Positions 1 through 13,130 of a DNA stretch of 25,780 nt are shown here, piece after piece. Every line of letters starts with the position of its first letter. Positions within the stretch are counted from its first letter, which is position 1. This stretch comes from Piromyces finnis. Taxonomy: Eukaryota > Neocallimastigomycota > Neocallimastigomycetes > Neocallimastigales > Neocallimastigaceae. The position numbers were made by a program, and so were the translations under genes. The notes beneath the pieces were generated by a model, which worked only from the letters and a program-made list of their open reading frames with translations, was not told where the DNA came from and did no database searches. The stretch spans positions 1-25,780 of the forward strand of contig MCFH01000144.1 of the NCBI GenBank assembly GCA_002104945.1. The letters are read 5' to 3'.

Positions 1-112
1 ACTAGAATTAGTCAAGTTTATTTACCATATGCTTGTAAATTATTATTCCAAGAACTTATGTCAATGAATATTGCTCCAATGATGGTTGGTTATGTAAAAA
101 AAGTGAAACAAA
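1..112 (+). pseudogene. RPB2: Second copy of the RPB2 C-terminal codons, inverted arm
   Basis: Plus-strand translation from base 1 gives [19 protein letters not shown] followed by MSMNIAP, the conserved C-terminal end of RNA polymerase II subunit 2, where the yeast protein has a closely similar helix before its last residues. The reading frame here is cleaner than in the right arm (1270-1376), where the same stretch is broken by indels. No zinc-ribbon codons precede it because the window starts here. It is the mirror copy of the RPB2 3' end and is not an independent gene. The exact stop is uncertain because the two arms disagree after MNIAP. Confidence 0.9.
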
Positions 113-1269
113 AAATTATTTACCATATCATCATAATTTTTTTAAAAAATATTAAACTAATCATTATACAAATAAAACCAATTATCACTTAAGAGAAAAA
201 TTACTATTTAAAAGGGAAAAAAAAAAAAAAGCAATTAGATATTAGTTTTATATTAATAATAATAGCATCATTAAGAAAGAAAATATACATATACACAAAC
301 ATTAACAAAACCATTTTTATTTTCATTTCATAAAACAATATATCCAATATATATAGATAGATATATGTCATTTTAGATAATAACTAAATGAAGTGAATTT
401 TTTTTCTTACATCATATATCTATTTATATAGAGTATTATTATAGTTTTATTTATTAAATTTGTAATTAATTCATACATAAAAAACACCACACACCACAAA
501 AAAAACGAACAATTTTTTTAATTTTATTATTATATTATTATTTTATTTTTTTAAACTTTTATAGTATATAATTTTTTTTTTAAAAAAATTTTTTTATTTT
601 TTCTTTATTTTATTAACTTTTTATTTTTTTATTTTTTTTTTTTTTTATTTATTTTAATAATATAAAATTCTTAAAAATAATTTTTTTTTTAAATTAAATT
701 AAAAAAGAACATATAAATCAATGATAAAAAAAAATAGTAAATGAAATAACAAAAGTTAATAAAAATTAAAGAATAAAATAAAAAAAATTTTTTTAAAAAA
801 AAAATTATATACTATAAAAAAGTTAAAAAATATAAAATAATAATAATAATAATAAAAATTAAAAAAATTGTTCGTTTTTTTTGTGTGTGTGTTGTTTTTA
901 TGTATGAATTAATTACAAATTTAATAAATAAAACTATAAAATACTCTATATAAATAGATATATGATGTAAGAAAAAAAAATTCACCTTTCATTTAGTTAT
1001 TATCTAAAAATGACATATATCTATATATATATATTGGTATATATTGTTTATGAAATGAAAATAAAAATGGTTTTGTTAATGTTGTGTATAGTATATTTTT
1101 TTCTTAATGATGCTATTATTATTAATATAAAAAACTAATATCTAATTGCTTTTTTTTTTTTTCCCTTTTAAATAGTAATTTTCTCTTTAGTGATAATTGG
1201 TTTTATTTGTATATATGATTAGTTTAATATTTTTAAAAAATTGATGATAATGGTAAATAATTTTTTGTT

Positions 1270-5785
<4,516 letters not shown>

Positions 5786-5879
5786 TTTTATTTCTATTAT
5801 TTTATAATAAAAACAATTTTTTTTTTAAAAAAATAAAATAATAAAAAATAAAATTCAAATGGAAAGTAATCAATAATGT

Positions 5880-5914
<35 letters not shown>

Positions 5915-7252
5915 TAAAAATAAAAATTTAAATATGAACAATTAATAGAAATTATCTTTTTATTTTTTTATATAATTCTTTAATATCTTAAAATATTATT
6001 GGCTGGTCAAACCATATATTATTAATATATTATGGAATTTTTAAATATTTTTTTATATAAAATAAATAACTTTTTTACAATTAAATAGAAATAAAGAAAA
6101 TGAATTAGAATGGAATAAATATACAAATATTTCACTAATAATATTAATAGGTATTATAAATATTATGTTTTTAAATAAATATATGCTTAACATTTATCTA
6201 TTTATTATTAATAGCAATATTATTATTTTTAAAAATAAATTAATTAATAAATAAAAATAAATAAATTCGAAACAGTTACAATTACAATATCCCAATTAAC
6301 AGCTTTTTAAAATCTACAATTTAAAATATCACAATAAAATGTATTTTTTTTTAAATAAAATTCTCTATCCAGTAGTTAAATGTTTTTCATGTTCTTTAGA
6401 TGTTCTTTTTTCCTAGTAATTTTAATTATTTTTATTATTTTAGATAAAATAATTGATCAATAACTTTATATCTTCTGTCATAAAGGAATTCAAAAATTTA
6501 ATACTTTATTAGATTCATTTAAATTCTTAATTATAACAATATAGCTGAACTTAGGAAACCTTGTATGTTTCTTTATATAATAGCATTTAATCTTTAATTT
6601 TATTTATATTGTTCTATGAAGACTCTATATATGTACTTTATGTACTTTTTAGTTTAATTGAAAATAAATATTTTCGAATCCATAAATTTGTTAATTCAAT
6701 AAAGGTAAAAATTTGCTATATATAATAGATAGTAGATATTTTTGAACTTTCTATTAAATGAACAAACAATGGCATTAATAGTTCTACGTGCAACTAACTA
6801 CTAATAATATAATCAGAAATTCTTTTAATTTCTGAAGTATTATAATTTTCATAAGAAAATGACAATAAAAGTAAATGAAAAAATAATATTGTTACTTAAA
6901 GGTTATATTAATATCGGTCACACTTCCTAGTTCCTTTTCTATTATGAATATTATTTTAAATTTATGATTTAAATAGCATTATAAATAATCAATAAATATT
7001 ATTAATTTCTCCAATAAAGTTGTAATATATAAATTAATATAAATTCGAATTGGTAAAGGATTTAATTTTGTTATATCTATATTTAAACCGAAACATATAT
7101 ATTATTTCTATTTTAAAACGAAATTTCTCGAATTAAATTATTAATAATAATATATACATTTATATATAAAGAGAAGGCAATATAGATGGATTAGAAATAA
7201 TACTTTTAAGTTATGAAAAATTTTGTTAATAAACTTTATAAATTTTTTGTTA
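5786..7252. other. AT-rich non-coding DNA upstream of RPB2
   Basis: No open frame of useful length and no protein family can be recognised. The stretch holds many stops in all frames, a long A run near 5886-5922 and scattered A/T homopolymers. The RPB2 promoter must lie in the first few hundred bases next to 5785, but with this composition TATA-like words occur by chance and none can be singled out. Confidence 0.6.
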
Positions 7253-7640
7253 AAACTTAATTATTAATAAATTTGTTAGAAAATCTCAAATTTTAATATA
7301 AATTTTATTAATTAGTAAAATGTAGTTAACATAATGTAATGTATTGATAATGTATGTACTTTAGTATTAGATTTAAGTATAAATACAAAATGTAATTGTT
7401 AATTAAAATTTTAAATAAATTGTTAATAAATTATCATAATAAAGTAAATATTAATTATTAATAAAATTTGTTAATCAAATTTTAATATAAATTTATTAAT
7501 TAGTAAAATGTAGTTAACATAATGTAATGTATTGATAATGTATATACTTTGGTATAAGCCATGGATTTTAGTATAAATACAAAAATGTAATTGTTAATTA
7601 AATCTTTGTAATAAATTATTAATAAATTACCATAATAAAG
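7253..7640. repeat. Tandem duplication, two units, period about 188 bp
   Basis: The stretch from ttaattattaataaa (about 7258) through ttaattagtaaaatg (7308) to ataataaagta is repeated starting near 7449, with ttaattagtaaaatg again at 7496. Both units share tagttaacataatgtaatg, a TATAAATAC word and tgtaattgttaatt. The second unit has a short insertion (ggtataagccatgga) that the first lacks. Each unit looks like a promoter-containing fragment, possibly an old LTR part, but no element edge was found. Confidence 0.8.
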
Positions 7641-7945
7641 TACATAATAAAAAACAAAAAATTCTAACAGATTAGAGTCTCAGCTGGCTCAACGAAATAA
7701 TATATAATAAAATGCCGGAATTTGTATTAAGCGAAAAAAGATAAACTACAAGGCAGCTCCAATTTTGACATATGTGTACTGCACAATTGAAAGCTATTAA
7801 AAGGCCAAACAACTTGGTGGTTATATTAAGAATAACTATAAAACATTCAAAAGAACCAAATAAATTCGGACCAAATGATGCCCTTGCAGGAATTGCAACA
7901 ACGCGAGAGACTCAGGTTAACACAACACTAACTAACTATTGTTTG
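7641..7945. other. GC-richer island of unknown identity
   Basis: Base composition rises clearly between about 7664 and 7930 compared with the surrounding DNA of 80-90% AT. Neither strand gives a confident protein match. A plus-strand frame reads IKRPNNLVVILR at about 7799 and a minus-strand frame stays open for about 80 codons without an obvious start. Indel-broken exon or old transposon fragment are both possible; no function is assigned. Confidence 0.4.
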
Positions 7946-8230
7946 TATTAATAGTATATCTTATTAATAATTTTATTATTTAATATTATTAATACAAATT
8001 AACCTTAATACTAATTCTAAAGACTAAATTTACATGAATTTTATTAATTATTTTTATATTTACGATTTATAAATATTCTTATTTAATAATTATGAATAAA
8101 CATCATTCATATTGATTGGTAACTTCAATTATTTAAATAAAAAAGAAGAAATAGAAATAGACAAATATTATGGATTACATATAGCAATCGCTATATTTAA
8201 TCCACAATATAGAGAACCCAGTGTCACATG
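7946..8230. other. AT-rich DNA next to F1, possibly the far part of LTR-C
   Basis: No gene is visible. If F1 (8236-8846) interrupted the 3' LTR of element C, the outer part of that LTR should continue leftwards from 8235 on the minus strand, but its CA terminus could not be located. The stretch contains the hairpin at 8168-8207. Confidence 0.4.
8168..8207. repeat. Perfect-looking cruciform hairpin
   Basis: The outer arms tggatta and taatcca enclose a second pair of arms, atatagc and gctatat, around the loop aatc. Only single mismatched positions separate the two helices. It lies just outside the F1 insertion and possibly inside the LTR of element C. Confidence 0.75.
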
Positions 8231-8235
8231 ACAAG

Positions 8236-8846
8236 TGTAAAGTCAGACACTAAACCGAATAGATTAGGATATCTAACCTATTACAATAACAACATAAATA
8301 AATATGTTTTATAAAGAATAGTTTATTTTTATTAATTTATTGTAATAAAATTGTTAATAACAATTACATCGATAAAATGATGAAAAATATCTTCTATTTA
8401 TATTTTTCCTAAATACATTTATATTATATTATAACTATTTATTTCTTATATATTATTATTTAAATCTACACTAAATCTTAATTATTAATAAATATTTAAA
8501 CTATAACTATTTTTAGTAAAATACAATTGGCAATTCAAATTAAGTACTATTCAATTTGAATATGTGCCCATGTATTATTGATATATTAATCATTTATTAT
8601 TATATATTAGTTATCTATTTCTATGAAAAAACAATACTAAAACTAGGGATTTAAATGAGAATTTTAATTTACTTGTTAAACATTAAAAATAAATTAATAA
8701 TTTATTTTGTTTTAAACTTTAATCATTAATAAATAAATTATGTCTCATTTTCTTTTTCTGTAATATAATTTGTGTAACTTAAACAATAATACTAGTGGCT
8801 TAAGTTACATTAAAGATATCAAGCTGAGGTGTTTGCTATCTTTATA
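8236..8846 (+). mobile_element. F-family insertion F1 (solo LTR or foldback element), 611 bp
   Basis: The insertion begins TGTAAAGTC and ends GCTATCTTTATA and is flanked by the direct duplication acaag (8231-8235 and 8847-8851). There is no coding capacity. Its left half (about 8250-8510) matches 9838-10094 in the same orientation; its right half matches 10095-10438 in inverted orientation. The right terminus contains a nested hairpin (aaagatatc...gctatcttt) and next to it a second hairpin (ttaagttac with gtgtaacttaa). TG...(C)A ends and a 5-bp TSD suit a solo LTR; the long hairpin-bearing terminal repeats would also suit a MITE-like foldback element. Confidence 0.8.
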
Positions 8847-8851
8847 ACAAG

Positions 8852-8921
8852 TAGGTCAGCGTCCAACAACCTGACGGTGAAGCCAGCTTGGGGAAAAGGT
8901 ACAAAATCTATATACGTTACA
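8852..8921 (-). mobile_element. LTR-C, inner edge of the 3' LTR of element C
   Basis: Read on the minus strand, the LTR starts TGTAACG at 8921, directly after a purine-rich tract (AGAAGGAGGACAT), exactly as in the LTRs of elements A and B. About 70 bp can be followed before F1 interrupts it; the rest should lie left of 8231, with an outer end that I could not place. No Pol III-like boxes are seen in this part. Confidence 0.75.
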
Positions 8922-8934
8922 ATGTCCTCCTTCT
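8922..8934 (-). promoter_or_regulatory. Polypurine tract of element C
   Basis: On the minus strand AGAAGGAGGACAT lies directly before the LTR start TGTAACG. It matches the purine tracts of elements A and B (GGAGGACCA) and would prime plus-strand DNA synthesis. It overlaps the last base positions of the pol stop codon. Confidence 0.75.
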
Positions 8935-9777
8935 AATGTCGGATTCCAGACGACATTGAGTGTGGTTTGTCTGGAAACTTTTTGTGGAAAGCCTTCAGTA
9001 ACTCGGGGACATGTATGTCTTCTATGTTTTCCCATGAACGATCTTCAGCAGAATATCCTTTCCAATCAACAAGATACTGAAGTACTCCGATGTTAATTTT
9101 ATAATCCAATATTTCATTTACTTCATACTCTAGTTCATCGTTACTAAAATGGAGGCGGCTTTTGAATGTCTCGGTTTTCAAAGGTATTCTCAATATAGGG
9201 CTCAAGATTGGATATATAGAAAATGGGGTGTCTTCGGTCTCGTTTGGATGGTTTTAACTTGAAATTTTGATTTTCCAAGCATTCAATAATTTCTTCACAT
9301 TGTTTTCCTTTGGGATAGAGTAACTATACTTGTCACCTACATTTAAATTGGGAATCTCTTGTCTTTTCCTATCAGCATATTCTTTAAATTTTTCTTGGGC
9401 TTCTTTCATATTTTCCTTTAGTTTGTCAAGTGCATACCAATGTCACATACAACTTTCTCCGCTTCTGGAACTAAAGATATTATTGGAAGGTCAATTAAAA
9501 ATTCTGGATCATACTTTAAATTAGCCATGAAAGGTGACATTTTAATGGATTCCTGAATAGCATTGTCATAGGCAAATTTGCGAGTGAGATATACGAACTC
9601 CAGTCAGAAACACCTGAATACTGTTCAATTATACTATTAAGTCTTTCTGTTTGCCCATCAGTCTGTTGGTGATGAGCAATTGAGAGTTTGGATTCACAGT
9701 GAAGCAGCTTACAAAAATGTTGGAAGAATTGGAATTAAATTGTCTACCGCGATCTAATATAATTTCCTTTGGAATAC
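8933..9777 (-). pseudogene. Element C pol remnant: integrase C-terminal half plus chromodomain
   Basis: This is the 3' end of a Ty3/gypsy chromovirus polyprotein. On the minus strand it starts abruptly inside the integrase core (IPKEIILDRG, carrying the second catalytic Asp), followed by the block with the catalytic Glu near 9610-9670 (recognisable through frameshifts), a basic linker around NLNVGDKY (about 9340), LEPYIENT (about 9195) and a chromodomain with LQYLVDWKGYSAEDRSWE (about 9010-9100). The stop codon is at 8933-8935, only 11 nt before the LTR. Frames shift several times. Everything upstream (protease, RT, RNase H, N-terminal integrase, gag) is missing because F2 interrupts the gene at 9777. 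It should resume beyond the right edge of the window. Confidence 0.88.
8935..8957 (-). promoter_or_regulatory. Conserved pre-PPT hairpin, element C copy
   Basis: On the minus strand AATGTCG and CGACATT form a 7-bp stem around the 9-nt loop TCTGGAATC, 13 nt before the LTR. The loop matches that of elements A and B at eight of nine positions, while three stem pairs differ with compensation. Here the hairpin is embedded in the last pol codons and includes bases of the stop codon. Confidence 0.75.
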
Positions 9778-10094
9778 TGTAAAGATATCAAACGCCAAAG
9801 ATTTATATCTTTAATGTAACTGTTATGTTGAACACTGGAAGAATAGATTAGGATATCTATTCTATTACAATAAAACTAAAATTTTAAAATAAAATAAAAA
9901 ATTGTTTTATAAAATGTCTTTTATTATAATAGAATTTTAATAATAACAATTACATTGATAAAATGATAAAAAATATCTTCTATTTATATTTTCCTAAATA
10001 CATTTATATTATATATAACTATTTATTTAAAATATATTATTTAAAACCTACACTAAAATCTTAATTATTAATAAAATATTTAAACTATAACTAT
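9778..10094 (+). mobile_element. F-family insertion F2, interrupted by F3
   Basis: The insertion starts TGTAAAGATATCAAACGCC in the middle of the integrase gene of element C (left TSD copy aatac, 9773-9777). Its first 45 bp carry the hairpin aaagatatc/(g)atatcttt followed by taatgtaact, nearly the same as the inverted right terminus of the family. From about 9838 (gaatagattaggatatct) it matches F1 in direct orientation until aactataactat, where F3 begins. The missing right half and right TSD are expected beyond F3 and elements A and E, outside the window. Confidence 0.75.
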
Positions 10095-10438
10095 TGTAAA
10101 GATATCAAACGCCTCTGTTTGATATCTTTAATGTAACTTAAGCCACAAGTATTATTGTTTAAGTTACACAAATTATATTCAGAAAAAGAAAATGAGACAT
10201 AATTTATTTATTAATAATTAAAGTTTAAAACAAAATAAATTATTAGTTTATTTTAATGTTTAACAAGTAAATTAATATCTCAATTTAAATCCCTAGTTTT
10301 AGTATTGTTTTTTATAGAAATAAATAAATAATAAATGATTAATATATCAATAATACATGGGCACATATTCAAATTGAATAGTACTTAATTTGAATTGCCA
10401 ATTGTATTTACTAAAAATAGTTATAGTTTAAATATTTA
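10095..10438 (-). mobile_element. F-family insertion F3, inverted, interrupted by element A
   Basis: The insertion starts TGTAAAGATATCAAACGCC at 10095 after actat (10090-10094, expected TSD) and corresponds to the reverse complement of the right half of F1 (8846 down to about 8500). It has a strong hairpin aaagatatcaaacg...tttgatatcttt (10098-10129) and the next hairpin tgtaacttaa...ttaagttaca (about 10132-10168). It stops at aaatattta, where LTR-A starts. F1 shows that the F sequence should continue with ttaataattaag; that continuation is not in this window. Confidence 0.75.
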
Positions 10439-10946
10439 TGTAACGTGTATCTATATAAAATTTACTAATATATGAATTCATAAAATTTATATAGAAAAAT
10501 ATATTATTCCCTATAGGTGATATAATTTGTTTAATTTTATTAGAAATTGTTTTATTAATAATTATTTTTATTTTAAAAATTAAAGTTACAAGTTAATAAA
10601 AACACACCATTTAATTTTTGATTCAAACCACTTCTATTTATACTTTTCTAAATCTGAAGTGGCTAAATAAAAAATTCAATTTTCTTTCGAAATTATCTTT
10701 AAATTAATTAAAAATTACATAAAATGAATCCCGTGATAAAAATACAATAAATATTTAATTTTTCGAATATTCGAACTTATCTTTTTTCGAATAAGTTCTA
10801 TAAGTTTCTATAAGTCATAAATTAAATTGTTAAATAAATAATTTAAAATAAAATTTAGATCAGGGTGTGAGTCGAACCCGAGTGATCTATATTGATGTCT
10901 TAAATACTAACCATTAAGACAAATTAATTCTAATAGATTCGTTACA
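10439..10946 (-). repeat. LTR-A, 3' copy
   Basis: On the minus strand it begins TGTAACGAATC and ends GATACACGTTACA; the termini TGTAACG and CGTTACA are inverted repeats. About 25 bp inside is a tRNA-like stretch with box A TGTCTTAATGG (10911-10921) and box B GTTCGACTC (10869-10877). It matches 22035-22548 over its whole length apart from small indels. Confidence 0.92.
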
Positions 10947-10959
10947 TGGTCCTCCCCAG
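10947..10959 (-). promoter_or_regulatory. Polypurine tract of element A
   Basis: On the minus strand CTGGGGAGGACCA directly precedes LTR-A, the place where plus-strand synthesis is primed in LTR retrotransposons. Element B has CTGGAGGAGGACCA at the equivalent place. Confidence 0.8.
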
Positions 10960-10980
10960 GATTCGGATACCAGACGAATC
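10960..10980 (-). promoter_or_regulatory. Conserved pre-PPT hairpin, element A copy
   Basis: On the minus strand GATTCG and CGAATC form a 6-bp stem around the loop TCTGGTATC, 13 nt before the LTR. It lies about 230 bp downstream of the pol stop, so in this element it is non-coding, unlike the copy in element C. Confidence 0.78.
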
Positions 10981-11127
10981 TTTGGATTCATTTATGTTTT
11001 ATTAAATAATTTTTTTTTAAACTAATAACTACTATATAATTAACTATACTAATTGAATTACAATAAAAAAAAAAAATTTTTTTTCATATATACATTGATA
11101 TTAAATACATGTTATAGTAAGTTTAAA

Positions 11128-11158
<31 letters not shown>

Positions 11159-11209
11159 ATAAAATTAAAAATAAAATTAAAATAAATTAAAATAAAGTTT
11201 CTGTTAGAA
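10981..11209 (-). other. Element A 3' non-coding region with A-tract
   Basis: Between the pol stop and the pre-PPT hairpin lies AT-rich DNA with a run of about 25 A on the element's sense strand (T run on plus, about 11129-11152) and a second A/T homopolymer near 11065-11085. Element B has a similar A-tract (about 16817-16851) at the same place, so the tract seems to be a shared design of the family. Confidence 0.6.
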
Positions 11210-11271
11210 TCATTTCTTTTCGTTAAATTCCTTAAGTAGCTCTGGACATTCAAATTATTTTCTGGCTCCCA
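11210..11271 (-). pseudogene. Displaced C-terminal end of the element A chromodomain
   Basis: The minus-strand frame reads WEPENNLNVQ and, after a one-base shift, a short helix ending with TGA at 11210-11212. It is the counterpart of [12 protein letters not shown] in element B. The preceding codons (SEASW) are more than 6 kb away at about 17691-17705, because G, carrying B, inserted between them. The duplicated cccag at 11268-11272 and 17686-17690 marks the cut. Confidence 0.88.
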
Positions 11272-11328
11272 GTGTAACGAATATATAATAAAACACACAC
11301 ATGTAACGATATAGAGAAATTAGTAACC

Positions 11329-11381
11329 TGTCTTAGTGGTTAGTAACTAAGACCTTGGTTTGAACTACTCGAGTTCGAAAC
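11329..11381 (+). promoter_or_regulatory. tRNA-like split Pol III promoter in LTR-B
   Basis: TGTCTTAGTGG agrees with the box A consensus TRGYNNARNGG except at the third base, and GTTCGAAAC fits the box B consensus GWTCRANNC fully. They lie 33 nt apart. The stretch between them has a D-arm-like stem (tcttag/ctaaga). No full cloverleaf with paired acceptor ends can be drawn, so this is a tRNA-like relic and not a tRNA gene. The second copy is at 16978-17029. Confidence 0.6.
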
Positions 11382-11500
11382 CTCATTAATATTTTTTTTA
11401 ATTATAAAATATTTTATAACGAAATTTTACCAAAGAAGATAATTCTGATTGGCTTAAAAATTAAGTTGTAAAATTTTTATAAATTTACTTTTAAAAACAT

Positions 11501-11510
11501 TATATAAATA
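11501..11510 (+). promoter_or_regulatory. TATA box candidate in LTR-B
   Basis: tatataaata stands about 110 bp before AATAAA inside the LTR, as expected for a U3 promoter followed by R. The 3' LTR has the same word at about 17153-17161. Confidence 0.5.
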
Positions 11511-11693
11511 CGAGTGAAATTCTCAAAAATATTGGGAATTCGAGTTTTTATTAACAAAGAATTTTATAATAAAAATAAAATTATAAACACTAACCTGTTA
11601 TAATTTGTTAAGTGTTCAATAATAAAATTTTATTTGCTTTTTTATTTTCCTTTTTATATATTGTGTTTTATTTATTGAACATTAGTCTTTACA

Positions 11694-12368
11694 AAAAAAC
11701 TCCTAAAATATATAAAACACCTTAGTGTTTAAAAAAGGAAGAATTTTAATTTATTAAAAAATTAAGTAAGTCAGTGAAGCTATTTAACAATAAGGTACTG
11801 AAAACAAAGTAAAACCCACAGTTATTATAAGGGAGCGCCAGGACGCTTAATTTAATAATAAAGAAAAATTCATTTTCTAAATAAAACGTTTCTACTTTTA
11901 ATAAATAAAATTAAATTTATTTATTATTTTTGAAAAAATATTAAAATAACAAAGAAGTTAGGATTCAATACCTCCCTAGCGTGGATAGTTGGACACCTAT
12001 ACGTAATACTTTGTTGTTTAGATATTATTAAATCGGGGAATAAACCTATTTTTTTCTTTCCGCTAATAAGTAAGTGACAATAAAGAACTAATACCGTTAA
12101 TTCCTTTATTGAAAATTTCATTTCCAATATTAACAATTGATAATATCTACGTTATAACAAAGAGCTACAAGGGACCTAGTATGAATACTAATAAAATTAA
12201 ATATTGATGGTCCAATACTATTTAATTTGACTCTTTGTCTATATTTAAATATTTTAATCAATAAATAATAATAAAGATTTAATTTTTTTTTCTTTCTTAA
12301 TTTCTTCAAACATAACTTTATCTTATTTACATAATTTTTATTTTCAAACAATTATATTTTTTAATTTA
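11694..12368 (+). other. Element B leader, including a module shared with element E
   Basis: This is non-coding DNA between the 5' LTR and gag. The first 270 bp are AT-rich apart from a small hairpin-like patch (agcgccaggacgct, about 11844-11857). From about 11970 to 12230 it is collinear with 23813-24080 of element E; see the separate entries. Two open frames on the minus strand here are chance, since the matching DNA in E has stops. Confidence 0.7.
11970..12230 (+). ncRNA. Shared leader module, element B copy
   Basis: Blocks identical or nearly identical to element E occur in the same order and at similar spacing: ctagcgtgg (11976), tacgtaatactttg (12000), ctttccgctaat (12056), aataaagaa (12079), aatattaac (12126), aaagagctac-aggga (12159-12174) and ttgatggt (12203). 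The elements differ in LTR, PBS and gag. Substitutions and indels between blocks hit all three codon positions and stops appear in every frame, so an RNA-level role (packaging, translation initiation or dimerisation) is more likely than coding. Confidence 0.6.
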
Positions 12369-13130
12369 ATGGAAGGACAAATATTTGATACGCCTCACTA
12401 AAAGACGTTTCGCAGGAGACAGAAAATATCTCAAAGGTTCTTAGCCAAAATAGAACTTGTTTTTCTCCTTTATCCCGAAAGATATCAAGATGAAGAGAGC
12501 AAGGTTATCTACCTGATTTCTCGCCTTTATGGAAATGCATTAAATTGGGCCGCTACGCTTATTGACAACCATGATCCATGTCTGACCCAACTACCAAGCA
12601 TTCAAGGAAAGACTAAAGGCATTCTACGGGAACAATGATGCAGTCTACGTAGCCAATCAAATGCTACGTACTCTCAAGCAACATCGTTTGGGCGGCATCA
12701 GAGGATACATCCTTGAATTTAACAAATACTCTGATGAATCTAACTGGAATGAAGAGGCTAAGATGGATGCTTTTATCGCTGGGCCTCAACCAAGAAGTTG
12801 CAATGAAGATATTAGAGATGTTCCCAGGACCAAGAGATTTGTTTTCCCTCCAAACTATTGCAGCTAGAATAGACTCCAGACTTGCTACCAGGGATTATTT
12901 TTGACAAAAATACTAAGGGACCAAGTTCTAATTCCAGCAATGGCTCCAGAAAGGCTTCCACAAATCTAAAAGAAATCCCAAGAAGAAAAGATACTTTGGT
13001 CCGTTATCCAAGGAAGAAAAAGAAAGAAGAAGTAAGGAAAACTTATGTGTCTATTGTGGATCTCCAGGACACCAACTGAAAGATTGTCATAAGAGAAGAA
13101 ATAAAAACTCAGCATTCGAATCTTTAGTTT
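12369..13130 (+). CDS. Element B Gag
   Basis: The structural protein of the retrotransposon particle starts with MEGQIFDTPH at 12369, 139 bp after the shared leader module. Recognisable parts are FLAKIELVFLLYPERYQDE and LISRLYGNALNWAA (capsid-like, Retrotrans_gag family), YVANQMLRTLKQ (about 12645), LEMFPGPRDLFSLQTIAARI (12811-12870) and a CCHC knuckle CVYCGSPGHQLKDC at 13046-13087. Element A has a close homologue. At least four frame changes break it (near 12395, 12590, 12790 and 12890); the domain remains readable across them, so they look like indel errors. Whether gag and pol share one frame in the real element cannot be decided. Confidence 0.88.

Larger units (their letters stand above)
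11302..11693 (+). repeat. LTR-B, 5' copy
   Basis: The LTR starts TGTAACGATATAGAG and ends TTAGTCTTTACA. It contains tRNA-like box A TGTCTTAGTGG (11329-11339) and box B GTTCGAAAC (11373-11381), a TATA word (tatataaata, 11501-11510), AATAAA at 11621 and a closing hairpin whose arms tgttcaataa and ttattgaaca (about 11613-11681) bracket the poly(A) signal. Confidence 0.93.

Noticed and set aside
7799-7930. Possible HMG-box-like start (KRPNN...) on the plus strand
   Set aside because: Only a few residues fit and the expected downstream pattern is missing; left as unknown.
9330-9524. Plus-strand 64-codon open frame
   Set aside because: Antisense to the integrase C-terminal part of element C.
11320-11385. 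Genuine tRNA gene in LTR-B
   Set aside because: Boxes A and B are present but no paired acceptor ends or full anticodon arm can be drawn, and the sequence repeats in both LTRs.
11924-12351. Two minus-strand open frames in the leader of element B
   Set aside because: The homologous leader of element E carries stops in the matching frame, and composition is low-complexity Lys/Asn/Ile.
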